From: an uncultured Eubacteriales bacterium
GTDB taxonomy: Bacteria > Bacillota > Clostridia > Peptostreptococcales > Anaerovoracaceae
Reading direction: 5' to 3'
DNA length: 6,425 nt
NCBI GenBank assembly: GCA_959021945.1
Contig: CAUEYG010000094.1
Span: forward strand, 1 to 6,425
Shown here: positions 1-4,508 of the stretch, piece by piece
How positions within the stretch are numbered: position 1 is the first letter of the stretch
Layout of the letters: every line of letters begins with the position of its first letter
The notes under the pieces: generated by a model
Told to the model about the DNA's origin: nothing
The model's input: only the letters and a program-made list of their open reading frames with translations
The model's database searches: none
Position numbers and translations under genes: made by a program

Positions 1-791
1 CATTAGATTTTTGTTCATTTGCCAGCGGCAGCAGCGGGAACTGCTATATGGTCCGCTATGGCGATACAGCAGTTTTAATTGACGCAGGAATCAGCGGGAA
101 ACGAATCTTTGAAGGGATGGAGAATACAGGAACCTCTTTGGAAGCGCTAAAAGCAATTCTCATTACCCATGAACATATTGACCACGTAAAAAGCCTGCCT
201 ATTGTAACAAAAAAGGCGACCAACAGTAAGGCCTTTGCCAATGAAGCCACCTGGCAGAATATTGAGCGAAAAGTGGCGGAGGAAAAGAAAGCCTGTTTTG
301 TGACAGGTGAGGATTTTTATATTGACCAAATCATGGTGCGTCCCTTTTCCATTCCCCATGACGCAGCGGAACCAGTAGGGTTTTCCCTATATGCGGGGGG
401 AAAACAAGTGAGCATTGTAACAGACGCCGGATATATTACAGATCAGATCTTTGACGAGATCATGGATGCGGATTTGCTGGTATTGGAAGCCAATCATGAA
501 GTGGAAGTGCTGCAGATGTGCAATTATCCCTATGAGACCAAGCGGCGTATTTTGGGAGACAGAGGCCATCTATCCAATGTAACGGCCGGCAAATGTATCT
601 GCAAACTGATTGAGGCAAAGGATAAAGCCCGCAGAATCCTGTTGGGACACCTAAGCCACCAGAACAATGAACCGGAACTGGCCAAAATGACCATTGGCAA
701 TATTTTACGGGAAGAAGATATTTACATAGGGGGAAGACTTAAGATGGAAGTGATTTTGCGTGACTGTGTCAGCCCTGTGTATGAAGTGTAG
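1..791 (+). CDS. walJ: WalJ/YycJ-type MBL-fold hydrolase (5' end outside window)
   Basis: Metallo-beta-lactamase-fold hydrolase of the WalJ/YycJ group, a cytoplasmic dinuclear-metal enzyme found beside the WalRK cell-wall two-component system in many Firmicutes; its substrate is not settled. The frame is open from the left edge, and the bases before the ATG at 48 encode the family's N-terminal motif FCSFASGSSGNCY, so the ATG at 48 is internal and the true start lies just outside the window. Visible motifs are the metal-binding THEHIDH (about 161-181), SIPHDA, VTDAGY, LEANHE, and the C-terminal GDRGHLSN and LGHLSHQNN stretches typical of YycJ. The stop lies 6 bp before rlmH, and walJ near rlmH is a conserved arrangement in Bacillales, often near the replication origin. 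Family assignment is firm; the biochemical role is not. Confidence 0.93.
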   Translation, partial: LDFCSFASGSSGNCYMVRYGDTAVLIDAGISGKRIFEGMENTGTSLEALKAILITHEHIDHVKSLPIVTKKATNSKAFANEATWQNIERKVAEEKKACFVTGEDFYIDQIMVRPFSIPHDAAEPVGFSLYAGGKQVSIVTDAGYITDQIFDEIMDADLLVLEANHEVEVLQMCNYPYETKRRILGDRGHLSNVTAGKCICKLIEAKDKARRILLGHLSHQNNEPELAKMTIGNILREEDIYIGGRLKMEVILRDCVSPVYEV

Positions 792-797
792 GATTCT

Positions 798-1277
798 ATG
801 AAAATTACAGTTATTTCAGTTGGAAAGCTAAAAGAAACGTATTTAAAGGATGCCATTGCAGAATACAGCAAACGTCTCACCAGCTACTGTAAATTGGAAA
901 TTGTGGAAGTAGCTGACGAAAAGACGCCGGATCAGGCCAGCCAGGCCGCAGAAGAGGTCGTTCGGGACAAAGAAGGGCAGCGAATTTTAAAGCATATTAA
1001 AGATGACGCCTTTGTTATTACCCTGGAAATTGACGGTTTCATGCTTTCTTCCGAAGCCCTGGCAAAAAAGATGGGAAATCTGGGCCTGCAGGGAAAAGCA
1101 AACATCGTCTTTGTTATCGGCGGTTCTATTGGCCTTGGAAAGGCAGTAAGGCAGAGATCGGACTATGCCCTGAGCTTTTCCAAGATGACCTTCCCACACC
1201 AGCTAATGCGGGTTATTTTGCTGGAGCAGATTTATAGAGCCTTTAAAATTCTCAAAGGAGAACCCTATCATAAGTAG
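798..1277 (+). CDS. rlmH: 23S rRNA (pseudouridine1915-N3)-methyltransferase RlmH
   Basis: RlmH is a SPOUT-class methyltransferase that uses S-adenosylmethionine to methylate N3 of pseudouridine 1915 in helix 69 of 23S rRNA, acting as a dimer on assembled 70S ribosomes. The 159-residue product has the usual family length. It begins MKITVISVGKLKE, has the cofactor-binding knot motif VIGGSIGLG (about residues 106-114) and ends in the conserved segment SFSKMTFPHQL...RAFKILKGEPYHK. The start is 6 bp after the walJ stop with only a short AGGA (790-793) as ribosome binding site, suggesting translational coupling to walJ. No terminator is visible after the gene. Its 3' end overlaps a sequence resembling the SCC-element attachment site described for this gene in staphylococci. 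Identification is firm. Confidence 0.97.
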   Translation: MKITVISVGKLKETYLKDAIAEYSKRLTSYCKLEIVEVADEKTPDQASQAAEEVVRDKEGQRILKHIKDDAFVITLEIDGFMLSSEALAKKMGNLGLQGKANIVFVIGGSIGLGKAVRQRSDYALSFSKMTFPHQLMRVILLEQIYRAFKILKGEPYHK

Positions 1278-1287
1278 ATGCGGTTTT
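1266..1287 (+). other. SCC-like attachment-site sequence at rlmH 3' end (candidate)
   Basis: The sequence reads TATCATAAGT, then AG, then ATGCGGTTTT, spanning the last codons of rlmH, its stop and ten bases beyond. It closely resembles, from memory, the direct repeat flanking staphylococcal cassette chromosome elements at the end of rlmH (orfX), which contains TATCATAA followed by TGATGCGGTTT; here there is one extra base near the stop codon. Conservation of the protein end Tyr-His-Lys explains the left half but not the noncoding GATGCGGTTTT half. No second copy exists in this window and no ccr-type recombinase gene is visible, so it could be an unoccupied site or one boundary of an element. 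Confidence 0.4.
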
Positions 1288-1380
1288 CAGAGCAGGTTTC
1301 AGAGGGTGCTTTTGGCATAGAGAACATGGATTATAAATATCTTGCCGAAGACTTGATACAGAATGAGAGGGAATTATTTT

Positions 1381-1851
1381 ATGAAAAAAATATTAAGACT
1401 GCAGAGTGCTCTGCTCAAAGAAATTGATAAATATGAAAAACTAGTGCCGGAGCGTTCCCACTTTATTGACTGGGAGCGGGTACACATCAGCAGCTGCGCT
1501 AAGCTGGGCTATTTGTTTGCAGAAGAGAGGGGAGTTGATCCTATTCTAGCCGCCTGCGCCTGTGCAGTCCACGATTATGGACGAATTATTACCGGCAAAC
1601 AAGAAAATCATGCAGAGGTAGGATATGAGCCGGCCATGGAATTTCTGCGGGGAACAGGATTATTTGAAGAAGATGAGATTCAGCAGATGGGACTGGCAGT
1701 AAAAAATCACAGCAAAAAGGCAGAGATTGGCAGCCCGCTGGAAGAAATCGTAAAAGATGCGGATGTCTTGGATTTTTACCAGTACGGATACGGTTTTGCC
1801 AGAGAAGAACAAAAAGTGCGGCTGGAACGACTGCTGGGGAGAGAAGTCTAG
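1381..1851 (+). CDS. HD-domain phosphohydrolase, small
   Basis: A 156-residue HD-superfamily protein, a fold of metal-dependent phosphohydrolases acting mainly on nucleotides and nucleic-acid-derived phosphates; the substrate cannot be read from the sequence. Metal ligands can be placed as His35, the His64-Asp65 doublet (in AVHDYGR), His77 in ENHAEVG, His110 in VKNHSKK and Asp128 in VKDADVLDF, so the active site looks complete. The ATG at 1381 is preferred over the in-frame ATG at 1363 because AGAGGG at 1366-1371 is a well-spaced Shine-Dalgarno for 1381 and would lie inside the longer reading. It lies about 100 bp after rlmH, with a TATAAA (1332-1337) as possible -10 but no good -35. The Crp-family gene follows after 9 bp, so the two are probably co-transcribed. 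Confidence 0.85.
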   Translation: MKKILRLQSALLKEIDKYEKLVPERSHFIDWERVHISSCAKLGYLFAEERGVDPILAACACAVHDYGRIITGKQENHAEVGYEPAMEFLRGTGLFEEDEIQQMGLAVKNHSKKAEIGSPLEEIVKDADVLDFYQYGYGFAREEQKVRLERLLGREV

Positions 1852-1860
1852 GCAAACAAT

Positions 1861-2541
1861 ATGAAAGCAAAATATGAAGCTGGGGATAAAGAATACATAG
1901 AAACAATAAAAGCATCCGGCCTGTTAAACGAAATAAAGCATGACAGTCATCAAGAGGTTCTCCAAGGGCTGGGGGTTCGAATCCGAACATATGGGGAAGA
2001 AGAACTGGTCTTTTTAGAAGGAGAAGAAGTGGGAGTCCTGGCCATTGTCCATGAAGGCACTGTCAGAGGCGAAAAGTTTCATATGGAAGGAAACGTGGAC
2101 TTGATGTACATGTACAAGCGGGGAGAAATCTTTGGAGCGGAAGCCACCGTTTCCCGGCTCAGGACATCCCCCCTGACCTATGTTGCCAATGAAGATATTA
2201 CCGTGATTTTGATTGACTTTCAAAATATCTTTAAAAGCCGGTTTTCCGCCCAACTTACTCTGGCTTTGCTGCGTATCTTGGCCGATGATAATATAAAAAA
2301 GCTATACAAAATCGAGACCTTATCAAAACGAGGACTCCGCCAGCGGATTTTGACCTACCTGCGAATTATGAACAAAAAAGCTGGGACAGAAACCTTTTCT
2401 ATTCACATGGACAGAGCCCAGTTTGCCCAATACTTGTGCGTCAACCGCAGCGCCCTTTCCTACGAACTGAACGAAATGAAACGAGAAGGCATCATTGACT
2501 TTAAGAAAGACCGTTTTAAAATTTTGAAAAAAATAGAGTAA
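1861..2541 (+). CDS. Crp/Fnr-family transcriptional regulator
   Basis: A 226-residue two-domain regulator. Residues about 30-130 form a cyclic-nucleotide-binding-type beta barrel (FLEGEEVGVLAIVHEGTVRGEKF, then RGEIFGAEATVSRLRTSP). A long dimerisation helix follows, and about 160-226 is a winged helix-turn-helix with recognition helix near NRSALSYELNEM (195-206). The phosphate-binding Arg-Ser-Ala of E. coli CRP is only loosely matched by RTSP, so the ligand may not be cAMP. There is no N-terminal cysteine cluster, so it is not an oxygen-sensing Fnr. In the recognition helix, Arg180/Glu181/Arg185 of CRP align to Arg, Ser and Tyr, implying a DNA target other than TGTGA. It follows the HD gene closely; its last codons and stop are duplicated after the downstream AAA-ATPase gene, and a CRP-like palindrome lies next to that second copy. 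Confidence 0.92.
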   Translation: MKAKYEAGDKEYIETIKASGLLNEIKHDSHQEVLQGLGVRIRTYGEEELVFLEGEEVGVLAIVHEGTVRGEKFHMEGNVDLMYMYKRGEIFGAEATVSRLRTSPLTYVANEDITVILIDFQNIFKSRFSAQLTLALLRILADDNIKKLYKIETLSKRGLRQRILTYLRIMNKKAGTETFSIHMDRAQFAQYLCVNRSALSYELNEMKREGIIDFKKDRFKILKKIE

Positions 2542-2547
2542 ATGTTG
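2515..2547. repeat. 33-bp direct repeat, left copy (end of Crp-family gene)
   Basis: Identical over 33 bp to positions 4270-4302. It covers the codons for KILKKIE, the stop TAA and the next six bases, ending in TGTTG. The flanking bases differ at both ends (T against A on the left, T against G on the right), so the identity is sharply bounded. The region is A-rich but not simple-sequence, which makes chance identity very unlikely. Confidence 0.93.
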
Positions 2548-4269
2548 TCAAAAGAAAGGACGGTAACTACATGAAAAAAGCAATTCCGGTTGGAATTGAA
2601 GATATAAAGCGAATTATTGATGAAAACCTCTACTATGTTGACAAAACATTAATGATCAAGGAGCTTTTGGACTCTTCCCCTTATGCGGAGCTGTTTACTC
2701 GGCCAAGGCGATTTGGTAAAACCCTGGCGCTCAGTATGATCCGCAGGTTTTTTGAGATGGAACTGGACGCCAATGGGAGAGAAATTGACAATTCCTATCT
2801 ATTTCAAGACCTTGCCATCTCATCCTGCGGCGATTCTTATGGAAAACATCAGCAACAATATCCGGTTATTAATTTATCTCTGAAATCTGCAAAACAACCC
2901 AACTTTAAAATGGCCCAAGACGCCATAATAAATGAACTGATAAAAGAATACAAGCGGCACTACTATCTATTAGAGAGCCCCTTTCTGCTTGAGACAGATA
3001 AAACAAAATTTTTGACAATGATAAACAGAGAGGGTACAGAGTTTGAATATGCTACTGGACTGGAATTTTTATGTACGTGCTTGGCAGAGCACCATAAAGA
3101 AAAGGTCATTATCCTGATTGATGAATACGACGTCCCATTAGAGACCGCTTGGACCGGAGCTTTCTATGAAGATATGACCGGTTTTATTCGCTCTATCTTT
3201 GAATCAGCTTTAAAAACGAATCCGCACCTTAAGTTTGCAATCATAACAGGCTGTCTTCGAATTAGTCGGGAAAGTATCTTTACCGGATTAAATAATCTTA
3301 CCGTTCATTCCGTCTTGAGCCTTGATTACACAGACAGCTTTGGATTTACAGCAACAGAAGTCAAGGCAATGCTTGCCTACTACGGTTTGGAAGAAAAGTA
3401 TGAAGAAGTGAGGAAATGGTACAATGGGTATCGGTACGGCTCCACAGATATTTACAATCCATGGAGTATTATCAATTATACAAAGACTGCAACTTTAGAT
3501 CGAGAAGCCTTTCCAAGGGCCTATTGGTCCAACACATCATCCAACAGCATTATTCAGGAACTTGTGGAGACGGCGGATTTTGAGATAAAACAAGAGATTG
3601 AAGCTTTGATTGCAGGCGCCACAATTGAAAAGCCCATTCATGAAGACATCACATATGGAGAGATTCACGAGTCAAATGATAATCTGTGGAATTTCCTATA
3701 TTTTACAGGATACCTTAAGAGCGTGGGGCAGCGCCTGGAGGATGAAACCATCTATATAAAACTTGCCATCCCTAATGCAGAAATCCGTTCCATCTATCGA
3801 ACTACAATTCTCTCCTGGTTTCATAGAAAAATACAGACTACAGACCTTTCTTCGCTGTTTGAAGCCATTGAGTCAGGAGACTGCAAAACAATCGAGACTC
3901 TGATATCTGACTTGCTGCTGGAGACCATCAGCTTTTATGATTATGCGGAGAGCTATTACCATGGTTTTTTGGCAGGGCTGCTCAAGACCTCTCAAAAATA
4001 CCAAGTATATTCAAATAGAGAAAGCGGAGCGGGAAGACCTGATCTTGTTTTAAAAACCCCCACTGTCAGAGGAGGCACTGCAATTATCTTTGAATTAAAA
4101 GTTGTAAAGGAATTTAGAGAAATGGAGCGGGGAGCTGAATCTGCATTAAGGCAGATCAGAGAACAAAACTATGGAGGAGAGCTGGAAAGGCAAGGGTACA
4201 CAAAGATTCGAAAGTATGGCATCTGCTTTTTTCACAAAGAGTGCCTGGTGGTGAGTCTCAAAGATTCTA
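2515..4269 (+). mobile_element. Putative inserted cassette carrying the AAA-ATPase gene
   Basis: A unit of 1755 bp (one repeat copy plus the AAA-ATPase gene) sits between two identical 33-bp sequences, one being the native 3' end of the Crp-family gene. It has no promoter or terminator of its own that I can see: only a 23-bp leader with GAAAGGA as ribosome binding site, so expression probably depends on read-through from the regulator. There is no transposase or integrase gene and no terminal inverted repeat inside the boundaries. The insertion is inferred; the mechanism (long target duplication, att-like recombination or illegitimate duplication) is unknown. Confidence 0.45.
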
Positions 4270-4274
4270 TTTAA
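2571..4274 (+). CDS. AAA-ATPase-like / PD-(D/E)XK nuclease-like protein (DUF1703 type)
   Basis: A 567-residue protein of the AAA-ATPase_like (PF09820) plus PDDEXK_9 (PF08011, DUF1703) family, common in multiple copies in Clostridia and Bacteroidetes and without a settled function. It starts with the family signature PVGIEDI...YYVDKT. Residues 44-52 are the family's variant P-loop RPRRFGKTL (Lys50-Thr51), 179-187 the Walker B strand VIILIDEYD, and about 228-241 the conserved RISRESIFTGLNN segment. The C-terminus carries a nuclease-like core with Asp491 (in GRPDLVL) and Glu508-x-Lys510 (in IFELKV). Length is typical and no frame break is seen. GAAAGGA ends 10 bp before the start. It lies 29 bp after the Crp-family gene without an intervening terminator. 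Its stop codon lies inside the right-hand direct repeat, so the gene end was fixed by the insertion junction. An ATP-dependent DNA-processing or defence role is possible but unproven. Confidence 0.9.
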   Translation: MKKAIPVGIEDIKRIIDENLYYVDKTLMIKELLDSSPYAELFTRPRRFGKTLALSMIRRFFEMELDANGREIDNSYLFQDLAISSCGDSYGKHQQQYPVINLSLKSAKQPNFKMAQDAIINELIKEYKRHYYLLESPFLLETDKTKFLTMINREGTEFEYATGLEFLCTCLAEHHKEKVIILIDEYDVPLETAWTGAFYEDMTGFIRSIFESALKTNPHLKFAIITGCLRISRESIFTGLNNLTVHSVLSLDYTDSFGFTATEVKAMLAYYGLEEKYEEVRKWYNGYRYGSTDIYNPWSIINYTKTATLDREAFPRAYWSNTSSNSIIQELVETADFEIKQEIEALIAGATIEKPIHEDITYGEIHESNDNLWNFLYFTGYLKSVGQRLEDETIYIKLAIPNAEIRSIYRTTILSWFHRKIQTTDLSSLFEAIESGDCKTIETLISDLLLETISFYDYAESYYHGFLAGLLKTSQKYQVYSNRESGAGRPDLVLKTPTVRGGTAIIFELKVVKEFREMERGAESALRQIREQNYGGELERQGYTKIRKYGICFFHKECLVVSLKDSI

Positions 4275-4302
4275 AATTTTGAAAAAAATAGAGTAAATGT
4301 TG
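4270..4302. repeat. 33-bp direct repeat, right copy (displaced regulator gene tail)
   Basis: Exact copy of 2515-2547. In the regulator's frame it still encodes the last eight residues and stop of the Crp-family protein, yet here it follows the AAA-ATPase gene and provides that gene's TAA (4272-4274). Its right edge coincides with the left half (TGTTG) of the palindrome at 4298-4313. The palindrome is complete only in this copy, so this side is probably the original downstream flank of the regulator gene. Confidence 0.93.
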
Positions 4303-4313
4303 GCAGGACAACA
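4298..4313. promoter_or_regulatory. Candidate Crp/Fnr-type operator, TGTTG-N6-CAACA
   Basis: A perfect inverted repeat with 5-bp arms and a 6-bp spacer, the same 5-6-5 architecture as the E. coli CRP site TGTGA-N6-TCACA but with a different half-site. Its centre (between 4305 and 4306) is 41.5 bp upstream of the transcription start predicted from the -10 element at 4335-4340, the classic class II activator position. In the inferred ancestral arrangement it lay directly after the Crp-family gene. That this regulator binds here is inference from geometry and proximity. Confidence 0.45.
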
Positions 4314-4331
4314 ACACTTCCTGCTGCACTG

Positions 4332-4340
4332 TGGTATAGT
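4332..4340 (+). promoter_or_regulatory. Extended -10 promoter TGGTATAGT
   Basis: TG at 4332-4333 one base before TATAGT (4335-4340) makes a good extended -10 element. No -35 hexamer is recognisable at the proper distance; instead the 16-bp palindrome at 4298-4313 occupies the place of a class II activator site. The predicted start is near 4347. The transcript would meet the terminator at 4399-4433 after roughly 86 nt. Confidence 0.45.
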
Positions 4341-4346
4341 AAATAC

Positions 4347-4432
4347 ATGGTAAGAAATAACCATGATTTCTTCAAACATATTAATAATAATTTGCCCAGA
4401 AAACAGCGGAAGTGAAAACTGCCGCTGTTTTT
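4347..4432 (+). ncRNA. Candidate short transcript (~86 nt), sRNA or leader
   Basis: This interval is bounded by a predicted extended -10 promoter and a strong intrinsic terminator, with no long coding frame. The 5' end can form a stem from CATGGT (4346-4351) and ACCATG (4360-4365) with an 8-nt loop; the 3' end is the terminator hairpin; between them is an AU-rich stretch. An ATG falls exactly at the predicted start (4347) and opens a 22-codon frame ending in TGA at 4413-4415, so a leaderless peptide is an alternative. A third reading is an attenuated leader of the phosphoesterase gene. No known RNA family was recognised. Confidence 0.3.
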
Positions 4433-4433
4433 C
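4399..4433 (+). terminator. Intrinsic terminator
   Basis: AAAACAGCGG (4400-4409) pairs with CCGCTGTTTT (4422-4431). Inside, AGT (4411-4413) pairs with ACT (4418-4420) around a GAAA tetraloop, with one A/G mismatch between the two stems. A run of five T (4428-4432) ends the structure. It would stop both the short transcript starting near 4347 and any read-through from the regulator and AAA-ATPase genes, and probably was the original terminator of the HD-regulator operon. Confidence 0.8.
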
Positions 4434-4449
4434 GTAGTAGCGTTAGATG

Positions 4450-4471
4450 CCGTGCCGGTATACTGGGACGG
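4450..4471. repeat. Imperfect inverted repeat upstream of the phosphoesterase
   Basis: CCGTGCC (4450-4456) and GGGACGG (4465-4471) pair with one mismatch around an 8-bp centre containing the palindrome GTATAC. It sits where a -35 element would be expected for the -10 hexamer at 4481-4486. It could be a protein-binding site or, if transcribed, a leader hairpin. Confidence 0.35.
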
Positions 4472-4480
4472 TTTTCCACA

Positions 4481-4486
4481 TATAAT
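4481..4486 (+). promoter_or_regulatory. Possible -10 element TATAAT for the phosphoesterase gene
   Basis: A perfect TATAAT hexamer 21 bp before the phosphoesterase start codon. There is no matching -35 hexamer 16-18 bp upstream; the imperfect inverted repeat at 4450-4471 occupies that position, so an activator may be needed. The predicted start near 4493 would give a leader of only about 14 nt and place the palindrome at 4485-4508 across the initiation region. Confidence 0.35.
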
Positions 4487-4508
4487 AATCTTCCAGGAGG
4501 AAGATTAT
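4485..4508 (+). promoter_or_regulatory. Perfect palindrome over Shine-Dalgarno and start codon
   Basis: ATAATCTTCC (4485-4494) and its exact reverse complement (4499-4508) flank the 4-base loop AGGA. The arms and loop contain the whole Shine-Dalgarno AGGAGG (4495-4500), and the right arm runs into the first two bases of the ATG at 4507. In RNA made from an upstream promoter this hairpin would hide half of the Shine-Dalgarno and part of the start codon. As DNA it could be an operator adjoining the -10 hexamer. Confidence 0.55.

Noticed and set aside
1363..1380. Longer start for the HD protein at the ATG at 1363.
   Set aside because: The purine-rich AGAGGG inside this extension is the natural Shine-Dalgarno for the ATG at 1381.
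1353..1380. TTGATA...TATTTT as a promoter for the HD gene.
   Set aside because: Transcription would begin after the start codon at 1381, losing the ribosome binding site.
1278..1427. A 49-codon open frame starting directly after the rlmH stop and overlapping the HD gene.
   Set aside because: It has no well-placed ribosome binding site, overlaps the start of a well-supported gene, and resembles no family I recognise. Its protein-like composition could make it a degraded remnant, so it is noted here only.
1589..1990. A 133-codon minus-strand open frame across the HD and regulator genes.
   Set aside because: It is antisense to two well-supported genes, has a low-complexity leucine/proline-rich translation and no ribosome binding site.
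1861..2541. Assignment of the Crp-family protein as an oxygen-sensing Fnr.
   Set aside because: The N-terminal cysteine cluster for an iron-sulfur cluster is absent.
2548..4269. Terminal inverted repeats that would make the AAA-ATPase unit a classical transposon.
   Set aside because: The sequences just inside the two direct repeats are not inverted copies of each other, and no transposase is encoded.
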